A DNA stretch of 64,000 nt from Pictodentalium vernedei. Lineage: Eukaryota; Mollusca; Scaphopoda; Dentaliida; Dentaliidae. The stretch covers positions 833,481,337-833,545,336 of the forward strand of contig CM062297.1 in NCBI GenBank assembly GCA_031216915.1, read 5' to 3'. Numbering within the stretch: the stretch's first letter is position 1; every line of letters begins with the position of its first letter. Both the position numbers and the translations under genes were made by a program. The notes below the pieces were generated by a model. The model saw only the letters and a program-made list of their open reading frames with translations, had not been told where the DNA came from and ran no database searches. Shown here in pieces: positions 34,150 to 45,779 of the stretch.

Positions 34150-34215
34150 TCAAATAGCAGCCATTTTAAAATACTGTGATAACACTTCTGAGAGGGATAA
34201 TATTACAACACTCAC

Positions 34216-34397
34216 CCAATGACAATCTCTGGATACTTCATTCTGAACCAAGCTGCTAACATTCCACCATAAGAACCCCCGAAAGCTATCACAGGTGCAT
34301 TAATTGATGAATTGCTTGTCGACTTTATATGCTTTATCAATAATGCATAATCTTCAAGTGCTTGTTCTGATGTGAAATAGTTTAGTTTAACTGGATC
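34216..34397 (-). CDS. PRCP: PRCP-like serine carboxypeptidase, nucleophile exon
   Basis: Internal exon of 182 bp (60 codons plus 2 nt) of an S28-family lysosomal Pro-X carboxypeptidase, which removes C-terminal residues after proline. The translation contains TSEQALEDYALLIKHIK and IAFGGSYGGMLAAWFRMKYP. The Ser of GGSYGG (codon 34272-34274) is the family's catalytic nucleophile, and WFRMKYP is nearer to PRCP than to DPP7. Acceptor TTTCAG ends at 34398 and donor GTGAGT starts at 34215. The frame joins that of exon 62543-62644 without a break. DIRS element 5 begins 6 bp upstream of the exon and element 1 ends 67 bp downstream. The coding sequence shows no lesion, so the gene may be active. Confidence 0.9.
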
Positions 34398-34403
34398 CTG
34401 AAA
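34398..34403 (-). promoter_or_regulatory. PRCP 3' splice site abutting DIRS element 5
   Basis: On the minus strand the end of element 5 (…TTTTTTAAC) is followed by TTTCAG and then the exon. Only these six bases of host intron remain. The T-rich tract and plausible branch sequences (TTACTAT about 25 nt upstream) lie inside the transposon end. Confidence 0.75.
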
Positions 34404-34705
34404 GTTAAAAAATTTATAGTAATTTATATATTTTTTATACTTACCAATGACCCAGACATAGCTGGTGCTAACTCTTAAAATATAGGGCCAAACACAAATT
34501 TTGCCCCCCAATCCCCAAAATTTGCATCTAAAACTAAAGAAAACATGTCCTGAAAGACCCTCCACACTTCGCCCCTACTGCGCATGCGCAGTGTCAAGGA
34601 CGTTCCGAAATTGGCGCCATTAATCATTCTAATAACCAGTGCCTGGTAAGCACTATGTACTCAGCGGGGAGGCAAGAGTTCCCAACTCCTGGGAGGGCCA
34701 TCCCC

Positions 34706-34794
34706 GTCTGGGTCATTGGTAAGTATAAAAAATATATAAATTACTATAAATTTTTTAACATTTTTATACTGTACCAATGACCCAGACATAGCTG
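34706..34794 (-). repeat. ICR of DIRS element 5
   Basis: Fused complements of the two termini, as in the other copies. Confidence 0.85.
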
Positions 34795-35389
34795 AATAGT
34801 AAAAAGGCTGGAGGGCCAAGGTCATAGAGCAAAATGGAATACGCTCAATAAAAAAAAATAGAGTCATCCCCTGTAGGGAAAAGAAGTAATAGGCCTTACA
34901 TGTATCTTTCTTATTTATGATAAATTAGAAAGATACAACACCTTCCAAAATTGAGCTTCATACATCCATGTACTCTATTAATATCCAATATAATCCTTAT
35001 ACTAATAATTTTTAAAGTAAGCCAATAATAAAGTAAGTCTAGAGAATAGAGACTCTTATACTCCTAAAAGTGTCTGAGAATTGCATAATCATGTCCGTTG
35101 ACATATGCAATATTCAAAAGCTATACTTTAAAAACTAAGACTTGAATGAATTTAAAAACCTAAACTTCTCACTAAACAACCATCCCAATAACAGCTCAGA
35201 ATTACTAACTCCGGAGGAGGTATCCCCTTGTTTTCATAGTAAAACAGGTGACCCAAGGGAACACCCTCCCCCCCCCCCCTTTTCTTGCCCTGGGTCAAAT
35301 AGCCCAGAGCGAAGAGGGCAGCCGAACGGAGACACTGCCGAAACAGACAGCCTACCTAGCTATAGTAGCAACTGTTAAGTGAATGACAT

Positions 35390-36480
35390 TCTGAGCAGTA
35401 GATAATAGACCTAACAATAGAGGCCTCCAGAAATTGACTCGATATTTCTAAGATAAAATTCATGAATGTGGATGGCTGAGCGCAATGAGCGGCCTTCAAA
35501 AATCTATAATAGCGACACTATTAATGTAAGCCCAAGAAGTAGAAGAACTCTTACTTCATGAGCCGAAATCTTAAGCACAACTGCCAAGTCAATGATATAC
35601 CATAAGCAGTACCGATAGTTAATAGAATCCATTAACAATAAAATGGAGCGTAACGTCCTTCTACTAGACATCAAAGACAGAAGAAGCTTACACCCTTTGT
35701 AATAAACAGATATCTGTTTATAAATACATAAACTGTACCCGGAAAGAGTAAAGGCCTATGCCCATACGAAGACGGAAGGACCTTAAAATAATAGGTTCCG
35801 GATAATAGGAGCCTAACTCTTATGCAACAATCCAACCTAAATAGTAATGGAAGTATTGATTCCGAAACTATGAAAGTGAAAATCATCCATCGATAGTGCA
35901 TGAAACTCACTGACTCTACAGTAAAAGAGAAACCAACAGAATTACTGTCTAAAAGGTCAGAATTTGAAAACTACTGTTTCCAGAGGCTCAAATGATTACT
36001 TAGCTAAATAAGAACCGAAGTTAAAATCCGTATAGGAGTTTAATCTAAAGATTCTAAGTCTATTTATCAAAAAGTTACTAACTGACTTAGATAAAGAGAC
36101 AAAAGACTCAATTGTAAACTATCGTAGAGTGCATAGGTATGAGGTAACATAAACCTATAACCTTAATAATAACAGGCTGCAGTAGATCTTGTGAAACAAG
36201 TATACTAAAAAATAGCCATGAGTAGTATGGAGGGATCAACAATATGAACATAATGATCCCTACACCACGACGGAAGAGCCTCCACTTTAGCCGCATAGAA
36301 TAGCGAAGAAGAGGATCTCCTATAGTAAGAAATCGCGTCCAAAGCTCGTCCAGTACAGTGCTTACAATGCAATACGGACCACACAACGGAATACATGAAG
36401 GTTGCGACCTTGCTGGTTGTGATAAAGATGACACGATTTACCCAGTGAAAAAGATCCTCACATAGAGGAAGATTTCACGT
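35390..36480 (-). pseudogene. YR remnant of element 5
   Basis: Similar to the YR of element 4 along its length, with many single-base deletions. Short pieces remain near 36200-36400 (the RRW-CRDHYV region), and the catalytic part (35530-35600) is out of frame. Confidence 0.7.
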
Positions 36481-36539
36481 TAAGACCCACAGTAGACAAG
36501 AGAGTAAATTACTCATGATCTCTGTGAAGATAGAGATGC

Positions 36540-37270
36540 TATCAACAGAAATGTATTGTGGTTGTTTATCTTAGCAATACCTGCTAAAACAACAGCGCCG
36601 GAGGATACGCGTATCCTATCATTCCGTCCTATAGATCAATAGAGCGTTAACAATATTAGCTCAGAGATCTGGACAAGCCAACACATACGTCTGCAATTGA
36701 TTAGCAAGCTGTGTCATAAATAAATCATCATTGGGCGCTCCCATAGATAGCAAATCTGATTGAATACTTGTTTGTTGAGAGTCCATTCTGACAGCAACAA
36801 GCGACCCGTAAGAGAACGGGAGTCTGATAAAACAATCAGACGACCCGGAATATGACGGACCAAAACTGAACTTGGTGTACTATAACCAACAGACGGATTC
36901 TTTCCATTAAATTGAATAACGGAAACGAAAGAGTGCCTCCCTGGTTCCGGAGATACGCCACTACTGTCGAATTAAAGGACAGGAATTTGGGCATGCGTTT
37001 TTGAATAATGTTCATGCAATGACATAAAGCAAGCCTAAAAAACATTATTCCGCGGAAGTTAAACTGATTTCTAAAAGACTGCGGAACCCAAAGACCCTGG
37101 CACTTCGAATCCGTAGGGATCAGTATTATATCCCAATCTGTTTGACTGGCAACCGTCATAACAGCCACACTCGGGTCCGGCAACTGCGGCGGCACTCTCT
37201 GAGTCAACCACCGAATGTTTGCCCCAGTCTGAATATCTTGTAACACTAGATAGACAAGAGAACGTATAAT
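36540..37270 (-). pseudogene. RNase H remnant of element 5
   Basis: Frames at 36836-37282 keep IQTGANIRWLTQRVPPQLPD and TVVAYLRNQGG from the start and core of RNase H. The first active-site Asp appears replaced (VAVMTVASQT, where the intact copy has TDASQT). It joins the gag remnant directly at the shared RT deletion. Confidence 0.7.
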
Positions 37271-37284
37271 CGAGCAATTCATGG

Positions 37285-40222
37285 ATTGCCGAAAAGTTGC
37301 CGTCGAAGAGAAGCTCCTCCGAGAATGAAGCGACTCTGAGAGAGTTCTTAACCTTACTATCCACGCGTGTGGATGTAGCTAGGGCTGCGTCACGTCTAAC
37401 TAACTCCAATCAGCCACTGAAGGGCAGAGTTATACGTGAACAAACTACTGCCCTCAAAAGAAATTACATTGAGAATAATATCCCGAAAATCTTTTCTTGA
37501 AGACGTAATGATAACGCCTCAGTAAGGCGGATTACGTATAATAAAGCGTCTAAGTTAAGTCTACTATACATAATGTCGTTCCCAACATTGAAATTGGAAA
37601 AGACATAAACGGCGAAAAAGAATATATGCAGTCTTTAATCACACCGTCTAGATGCATATGAACTCTCGGTATGCCCTGCTCTGCCAAAATAAACTATTTG
37701 TATAAATGATAAAATGGCAGAAATGAGCAACGCGGACAAGAAACTAAACTATCATGCTTAGTAGCAGGCTTGTATATATATATATATAGCGTCGAAAAAT
37801 AAAACACATGTTGTAATGACAATATTGGACTGCGTCGGTAAGTCAGGGACAATGTCCCTGAACCGATCGAAAATTCCGAGTCCAATGACGCTATAAGTCT
37901 CTTATCCAAGATCGCAGCAATGAAGTCCGAAATAATAATCACTGGAAGATAATGCCAGAAGATATGAAAGGCATCTTCCGATACTACTAAAGGGAAAACT
38001 CGAAATCTTTCGAATCCCTTTCGCCATCCTGTCGGACCCTATAAAGCGTTCGGTCATCCGTAGCTGATGCAACCGCGGACCGTACCGACCCAGCGCCGTC
38101 GGATAATTCCTGATTCGACCGAGAAACTGTGAATTGCTGGGATGCTGCGAAACAACTGTGCTAACTCGGATAGCACGTCCGTCACTGAGGCCTGAGGAGA
38201 AGCGGTCTTACGATGCATTGCCGCTGGAAGCTCCGTGATCGTTACCCCGTGCATACTACCAATATGCGAGCGAACGGAGTGTATAGGCCTCGTGTCCCTT
38301 GGCTACCGGATGGCGGGACCTATTCGCCGTGGAATCACTGAATGCCGAAACTGATCGGATACTCGAGGTCACGTAGCCAATGTGCGGTCGTGTGCCCTGC
38401 TGTGAGGATGAGGAAGCATTAAAGACAGTCTCTCGGACTGTCAATATAACGGAGCGTCCCGACCAACGGACATATGCTCCGAATGTAAAATATCTGAACC
38501 ACAACAAGCGGTCCCCTATGTTGTTGGGCGAGAGAGGGACCTCTCTCGCTCACAGCCCGGACGGACCTGGACAAGCCAGGAACCGGACTAACAGGCTTCC
38601 TCCGATCTGTCCTCAATCTGCCGTCACTGGGTGAGTACTAAGTAATTAAAGTGCTCGCATCACCCAAATCTCCTTCCTAGACCGCAACGGACGAACCCGG
38701 CAGCCGAACCATTCGATGAATGTACGCTACACCGGGTGAGCTAGCGAATGTCACTCCGTAGGCGATAGACATATTCCATGAGCACATATTGCCGCTAACT
38801 CTTCATTAACTATGACGACAGAGGCACACTTTTGAAAGACATCTCCATAACTCTTCGAACAAGAAACCAGAAATGCTTGGATAGCAAGCATAAAATAATA
38901 ATATATATAGCGTCGTTCAATAATTCGAAAGTTTGTGTGACATTATTGGACTATGTCGGAACTGAGGGACGATGTCCCTGAACCGAACCAAAAATTTCTA
39001 AGTCCACCGACGCTATCAGTTTCTTATCCGGCATCGCAGCATTCTGGTCCGACGAAAGAAGCTGTAGAAGACCAAGTCAGATGACATACACAACAGCATA
39101 TGTTGTTCCGAAAGGGAAAGCTCGAAATCCTCCGAATCCCTTTCGGTATCCCGTCGGACCGGATGAAACTTTCGGACGTCCGTACCCGCTTCCGCGGAGC
39201 GTCCCGACCCAGCATCGTCGGATAAAATATATGCGACAGATTCAGTTGATGCTGGGAAGCTGCGATAAACTGTGCTATTAAGGAAAGCACGTCCGTTCCC
39301 GAGGCCTGTGCAGTAGCAGTCTTACGATGCATTGCCGCCGGAAGCTCCGTGTACATTGACTCCCGCACACTTCCTATGCGAACGTCCGGAGTCTGCAGGC
39401 CTCGTGTCCCTGGCTACCGGATGGTGTGACCTGGTCGCCGAAGAATCCTTGATCGGCGAAGCTGGTAATATATCAGCGGTCACGCAGCCAAGGTGCGGTC
39501 GTGTGCGCTGACGAGAAGAGGAAGCCTTAGCAGTCTCAGCGGACTGCCTATACAACGGAGCGTCCCGAGCGACGGACGTATGCTCCGCTTGCGACACATT
39601 TTGTACCACAACATCTGGGGCCAGATGTTGTTGAACGAGAGAGGGGCCTCTCTCGCTTGCCGTCCGGATGGACCGGAACGAGCTATGAACCGGACTAAAA
39701 GGCTTCCTGCGTTCTCCCTCCGATCCGCCGTCACTGGGTGTGCATTAGGTTAATTTATAGTGCTCGCATCACCCCAAAATTCCTTCTAGACCGCAACGGA
39801 CGAACCCGGCTGCCGAACCATTCGGTGAATGGACGCTACACCGGGCGAGCTAGCGGACGTCAAAGGCCGTCGAACCTACTAGGGTCCTCTTAGGCAATTG
39901 GCGTATTTACATGAGCACTTTTCCGCTAGCCCTTCATAATTGTGACGACGGAGGCACACTGTTGGAAGACATCACAGATACATCACCCTAATCTTGATCG
40001 TCTGAAATAGAAATTGATAAAGTAGAGTGACCCTGCGGGGAAAGGACCGGAGTGTCCAAATCCCCAACAACATACCGTGACATACGCTTCCCATATTGTC
40101 ATCGAAATCATACGATACAGAACAGGAGTTAATGCGAGTACACTGACCACATATAGAATGATAATAAAGTCAGAGGAAGACTTCCTCTTAAAACAATTGA
40201 TCAATATCCTTTCAATGTGAAA
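37285..40222 (-). pseudogene. Doubled gag remnant, element 5
   Basis: First pass 37290 to about 38850, second pass about 38851-40222, with the switch at CTTCGAACAAGAAACCAG. The second pass includes NVSQAEHTSVARDAPLYRQSA, very close to element 4's gag, while the first is strongly diverged. A (TA)n run at 37772-37788 lies inside the first pass. Confidence 0.7.
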
Positions 40223-41315
40223 AGAAAACAAGTCCTGGTACTCGCACTAATCCCTGGCAATCAAAATACATAATAATAATATGATCCATTAATATAGAAA
40301 AAATAATTGAAATCAAAATATTTTGAAAAAATATTTTTTCAGAACAGCCCAAGTTTCTGAAAAGTAACGTTGAGCCCCAATGGATCCCAAGCCTAAGTGT
40401 GGACAAAAATTTTAAAAATATTTTAAACAATTTATTCAACACTTACGAACAATAATAATGTATCTAGTTATGATTAAAATAACATCAAGATATTATTTTT
40501 TAGAAATCCCCCCCCTCACACAGAGGGCTGTTGTAAATGTAAACAATGAGTGTAAAAACACTAAAATAAGACTCCAGGCACCCAGGCCCGAAATCAGTTA
40601 CCAAAAATACACTATCTGATGCAAAACAGAGACTTCCAGGGAAGAAACTGCAGAACATCAGATGGTAGATGCAGAACACAACGCCTAACCACCCGTAGGT
40701 GAAGACGTAAACATGGGGAAAGAACAGAATTCATTCTGTTATTCAGCTAAAACTCCCAAGAAAATTTAGTAATAATAATTACAAAAACTATGCCAAAAGC
40801 ATGGGAGAATAGCAAGGGGGAACTTAAAGGACAGGGAGAGAGGAAAACACTTAAAAAACAGTGTAACTAAATAATCAGAATGACAACAAAATGGCTGCTG
40901 CCTTGAAAATAGGTAACTTAACATAATTTCATTAAAAAATTTTAAGTTACAGCCCTGATAATATTCTGTCACACATTCTTTTCCTCTCCTCCTTCTCTAT
41001 CCTCCTTAGAATCACCATTTCACTAATATTTATGTGTCTGGCATCATTTAAACTGAGATTTATAAGCACAAAGATCAGTCAGATGTTAACTGATGAAGGG
41101 CCAAACTTAGAATGATTAATGGCGCCAATTTCGGAACGTCCTTGACACTGCGCATGCGCAGTAGGGGCGAAGTGTGGAGGGCCTTTCAGGACATGTTTTC
41201 TTTAGTTTTAGATGCAAATTTTGGGGATTGGGGGGCAAAATTTGTGTTTTAATAAATCTATATTTTAAGAGTTAGCACCAGCTATGTCTGGGTCATTGGT
41301 ACAGTATAAAAATAT

Positions 41316-41517
41316 TTTATTTTAAGAAAAAGTGGTTAAATTCATTCTCTCTGAGTAACTTCACCTTACATATAGCATATGGAGAGTGTTTTACCACTAC
41401 AATATTCATTTCCATTTAAATTTTATTTGTTTATATACCTACCATAGTGACAAATGTTGCCTGTAACAGCAGGGAAGATTCTGATGGAAAAATTACTAAT
41501 TTAGCGGTCATTCAAGG
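41316..41517. other. Short intronic spacer
   Basis: AT-rich host DNA between element 5 and the next repeat. Nothing recognised. Confidence 0.5.
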
Positions 41518-41894
41518 GATGCACAGACGGACACATGTAATCCAGTATACCCCATTTTCTTCGAGAGTGGGGGTATAACCAGCAAATTTGATGACCAATT
41601 CAGTAGAGACCGTGGACCCTCCAAGTGAACCTACTCCTGTCCTTGATGGTAGTGCTTTTCTCCACTGGGTGAAGTGGGTGAAAAAGGTTCATACACAGAT
41701 GTGATTTGCCAATACACAAATGTTCATGTGTGCATCAGCACAGTGTCCTTTGAGATTTGTTGTCCAATGATGTTTTAGGCCCAACAGACTGGGATTGGAA
41801 GCTTCAAAATACTGAACTTGCCCCTGTGATGATGGATAGAGAAGCTGTCCCAAGTTCACTTCTGAATTTTGTGCATTGCAAATGCAAAATGACA
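41518..41894 (+). repeat. 377-bp dispersed repeat, copy A
   Basis: Nearly identical to 60524-60900. It starts with GATGCACAGACGGA and a hairpin (TATACCCC … GGGGGTATA), then runs into a frame reading PTDWDWKLQNTELAPVM and LLNFVHCKCKM. After 41894 the two copies diverge abruptly, so this copy lacks the Cys-rich tail of copy B. Probably part of a larger mobile element. Confidence 0.75.
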
Positions 41895-42263
41895 ATCAGA
41901 GATAAACCATGTTCACCAGGTCCCAGAATCCCTGGTGCACAAACCTGGGCATCTTGAAATTAAATAGCAATAATCTGCCCTTTTATCAACTTCCCTCATA
42001 AGTCAGCCATCTCAGGTTACCTAAAAATTTTAGATGGCAAAGATATGTGTGATGTGGGGAGGAGGTAAAATTTCAATTCATCAGGAGGGTCATTTGATGT
42101 GTCACTGTGGTAAGTATATAAAGAAAGAATTTTTTCTTGAAAAAATATACTTTCACTAACCTACCATATATTGTTGTCTGAATCAACAACAGGAAGGCAG
42201 AAAATAGATGTAAATGATAACTAGAAAAGTTGTAGGAGTTCTTTATGTGTATATCTAACTAAC
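41895..42263. other. Intronic DNA with a possible degenerate DIRS-like end
   Basis: No gene. Around 42055-42170 the order of motifs (GGAGG, GGGTCAT, GTGGTAAGTATA, an A/T-rich inverted core, CTAACCTACCATA) resembles the 3'-end and ICR layout of the DIRS copies but with little base identity. Treated as speculative. Confidence 0.3.
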
Positions 42264-42265
42264 TA

Positions 42266-42687
42266 CGGTGGAACTCTGTTAATTGAATAACCACTTTGCA
42301 TATGGAAATTATTCAATTAACAGGAGTATTCAATTAACAGGGATTGTGTCACTTTCCTGTGTTGTAGAGATGAACTTAGCATTCAGTCTATTATATCTTG
42401 TTTGACAGAGCACCATGAGCTCTGTCAACCAAGTTATAATAGATTAAATGCCTGTATTGGATGTACTGAGGCCAAATAGGTTTATAAACAATGAAAAACT
42501 GTGGAGAGTCAGGGTGACTTTTTGACAGGTTGCAAGATTTTTTACTTCAATTAAGAGGAGTTAACCTATATTCAATTAACAGGTCAAATTTGTACTGGAG
42601 GTATGGTAAATGGTTTTGTGTTGGGATATTATATTCAATTAACAGGGTTATTCAGTTAAGAGATAACCAATAAAACGGGCTTCAATG
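42266..42687. mobile_element. Probable pogo/Tigger-like MITE
   Basis: About 422 bp flanked by TA (42264-42265 and 42688-42689). The ends are imperfect inverted repeats: CGGTGGAACTCTGTTAATTG on the left, and the right end reads CATTGAAGCCCGTTTTATTG on the opposite strand. Several TTCAATTAACAGG motifs recur inside (for example 42312, 42328, 42570, 42632), and a 15-bp perfect hairpin lies near the left end. No transposase frame. Pogo-like non-autonomous elements have TA targets and ends of this style. Assignment is moderate. Confidence 0.5.
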
Positions 42688-42863
42688 TACCAGTTACATT
42701 TACCTTTTAGACATGCATGCATAGAAACGACTCTTGTGAAAAAAGTTCTTGTGATACCAGTAAATAAAAATTCTTAATATTTTGTCTCAAATACATAGCT
42801 TACATAGCTTATAACTCCTCAATGGAATGTGCACATTTAGCTTATTCCAATAAGGGGTCAGAC

Positions 42864-44690
42864 CAGGGGTTTTGCCAGAGATGCGTCCAGCCATCTTTTG
42901 GACGCCCTGTTTACAATTTGGACGCATTGTTTTTTAAAAAAGACGGCCCTTCTGATGTTGCTATGCGTCCCTCACGGTGCCCTGTTGTCTTTCCTAAATG
43001 TTCCCCATTTGTTAATCACATAGAAAATACCCCAATTCCAATATGATACTGTCAGATACAGATAGATATCACGGAAATCTGCGTACGGTCGATCCCATTC
43101 GAGGGCTATTCCCGTTTCTATGGTCTATTATTAGATTTCTGTAGTATGCAACTATAATACGTCAGTGTAACGTCAAGCGATTTAGGTGACTACACTACTT
43201 CAGAAAACCGAGCCCCACTCCCCCCCCCCCCCCCCCCCCACCTCCCCATACTACACAACGCTCGTTTAGACCTATAGGCCTACATTTTATAACCGGTCGA
43301 CTCCACATAGCTTTATACGGGAATTTCCGGTTTCATTTCATTTTTATTATCTGTTTATAAAAAATTGTTATAGAACTTGGAATCCTGTAAGGGCAGTTCA
43401 ACTTTTCGTTATAGGCTACTGTCAGCAACACGGAGCTAACACCCCTCTTTCGGAGAACTCTTTTTAAAATGTACTATGGTAACCCATGGTAAGTCCAAAC
43501 TATCCTTGTTTTACCAGTGTATTTTGGGACTTACCATGGTTTACTATTGGTACTTTTTTATAAAGAAATTGAAGAATCCCCCTTCCCAACCCCACTCCCA
43601 TTATCTACCTGCTTTAGATTTGATCTGAAATCCAGAAAACGCAAATGGCGACATCACCTGTCAATCTTTCTACTGTCTCTGCCCATTCAGTGACGCGAAT
43701 GACGTTAAGATCTAATTTTGCTTATGGATAACCTCGAACGTACGTTTCAGTGAAATGCTGATGATAACATGTTCTAAACTTCGAGATGTGAATTTCACCT
43801 GTCCTAGTTTCAATGACAAATTTAGTCCACTCATTGACATTTCCATTGAGGTCAGTCGACTGTTGACAGAATAATGCCTCATCTACAATGTTTATAGTGT
43901 GCACTGAACAACACACTCGGAACACATGCATTGCATCAATTTGCATGATGGAATGGAAGTTATGGAACGACCATCCATTGTAAGTGTAAGTGTATGAAGC
44001 CAAAGCGGACAGACTTGTCACAGACTCACAGACACAGGTCAGTAATTGCACTTACAAAGTTATAAGTTACACCCCAATTCCTTTGTCTTCTACGGCCGGG
44101 TTGCTATAATGAGGGATGAATGAAATACCTGATAGAACTGTACTTGAATTGAATACATGTAATCACGTACCAAGATACCAACACGGGTCAATGCGTTTTG
44201 TGAACTTTGGTTTAAGACGGTTACTAAGGTAACCTCGCTGCAGGTATTCGTGAATTTGAACAACCTGACTACGTGCTATAACACTCACCGCTTGTGGGCA
44301 GGTTGTTCAAATTCATGAATACATGAATGTACCTACTACCTCAAGGCTCCACCTGAGTTAGTAACTATTACATCAATACACGGTTGGGGTTAGGCCATTA
44401 GGGGGAGCCCGGGGGTGGGGAGGGACATAAGTCTGTGGCCCCAATGATTAAATGTCAGTAAATTTGGGTGGGAAAATTGGAAAATTGTAACATGCTGTTA
44501 AAAAAATGTCTTTTTGCCCACTCAAAATTAAAAGAAGATTCAACCCCTAAAACTCACCAGAAGGCTCCATTTGATGCTAGATTTTAAAAAATTTCCAGGG
44601 AAATCTGCATCTGCATTTGCCTCCGAAGACTCCAACTTGCCCCTCTCCCAAATTTGGACACCCTATTTTCAAATCCTGGCTAAACCCCTG
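42864..44690. mobile_element. Non-autonomous hAT-type transposon, 1.83 kb
   Basis: Left end CAGGGGTTTTGCCAG and right end CTGGCTAAACCCCTG are inverted repeats with one mismatch in 15 bp. They are flanked by the identical 8-bp sequence GGTCAGAC (42856-42863 and 44691-44698). An 8-bp duplication with CAGGGG-type ends is characteristic of hAT transposons. TTTGGAC(G/A) motifs recur just inside both ends. No transposase frame was found; the longest internal frame (minus, 43722-44051) has no recognisable domain. Interior features are a C-run (about 43219-43239) and an inverted repeat at 44245-44320. Confidence 0.82.
44245..44320. repeat. Inverted repeat within the hAT element
   Basis: Arms 44245-44266 and 44299-44320 (ATTCGTGAATTTGAACAACC type) pair over 22 bp with one mismatch around a 32-nt loop. 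Confidence 0.7.
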
Positions 44691-44859
44691 GGTCAGACAT
44701 AAAGTTTGTTTTTAAGATAAAACGTTTCAAAATTATAAAATTTAAAATGCATTTTTTTACAAATAGTACAGGCCAATTTTGGCCATTGCATTAGTTAAAA
44801 GGTTAGAAAAAACATGATAGCTCATGTAATGAGAAGACACAATAAGCAACAAGAACATA

Positions 44860-45058
44860 CAGTACAAGTCAAAATAAGTTGTAGCATACTGCAATAAACT
44901 AAGTATACTGCTGCTCCTGCACTGATAAAATTAGAATCTGACATCATTGTCAGTGAGAGCTTTCCACAAATGATGTCAGCTTCTGGTCTTATCAGCGCAG
45001 GAAGAGAAAGATACATAGTTTATAGGGGTTATCCTACAACTTATTTTGACTTTTACTG
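44860..45058. mobile_element. 199-bp palindromic MITE with TA target
   Basis: The ends CAGTACAAGTCAAAATAAGT and their inverted partner match over about 25 bp with one mismatch. TA lies on both sides (44858-44859, 45059-45060). Internal arms (CTGCACTGATAA…CTGACATCATT and AATGATGTCAG…TTATCAGCGCAG) also pair, so most of the element folds back on itself. Size, TA target and CAGT ends fit a Tc1/mariner-type MITE. Confidence 0.8.
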
Positions 45059-45060
45059 TA

Positions 45061-45388
45061 TATGTAGATTCATGCTGATTTGATTACTATTCTGTCTGCA
45101 TGCAGGTCAAAGCATTGGATCATCTCAATCATGGTGTTAAGATCGATAACCAGAAAGTTTTGAAAAATATGATGATCCTGCTTCTCGATTGATCACCATT
45201 ACTCAGAGGGGGGATAATACAGAACAGTTTTTTTGGTTTTGAACATGAGCTCACAGCAATCCAACATCTTTATTTAAGGATGAAGCAATGATAAACCTGG
45301 GAATGCTAGCTCAACAACAGCTGGACTGTCGTCCGGCGTATACCCCCACATGGTGTACCGCCTAGTGTGGGCATACCTATGACCATAT
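45061..45388. other. Intronic spacer
   Basis: Non-coding host DNA up to the start of DIRS element 6. Nothing recognised. Confidence 0.5.
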
Positions 45389-45690
45389 GTAAAAAAATTT
45401 ATAGTAATTTATATATTTTTTATACTTACCAATGACCCAGACATAGCTGGTGCTAACTCTTAAAATATAGGGCCAAACACAAATTTTGCCCCCCAATCCC
45501 CAAAATTTGCATCTAAAACCAAAGAAAACATGTCCTCAATGGCCCTCCACACTTCACCTCTACTGCGCATGCGCAGTGTCAAGGACATTCTGAAATTGGC
45601 GCCATTAATCATTCTTATAACCAGTGCCTGGTAAGCGCTATGTACTCAGCAGGGAGGTATGAGTTCCCAACTCGTGGGAGGGCCATCCCC

Positions 45691-45779
45691 GTCTGGGTCA
45701 TTGGTAAGTATAAAAAATATATAAATTACTATAAATTTTTTAACATTTTTATACTGTACCAATGACCCAGACATAGCTG
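45691..45779 (-). repeat. ICR of DIRS element 6
   Basis: Fused complements of the two termini; same layout as in element 4. Confidence 0.85.

Larger units (their letters stand above)
34404..41315 (-). mobile_element. DIRS element 5 (complete, RT-less, decayed)
   Basis: 6.91-kb copy in the PRCP intron with left terminus GTTAAAAAATTTATAG and right terminus …CAGTATAAAAATAT. Both ITRs carry CTCTTAAAATATAG. NRF1-like palindromes lie at 34579-34590 and 41149-41160. The ICR is 34706-34794 and the C12 tract 35268-35279. YR, RNase H and doubled gag remnants follow. It shares the RT deletion with elements 2, 3 and 6 but has more indels than they do, so it is probably the older insertion within this lineage. 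Confidence 0.88.
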
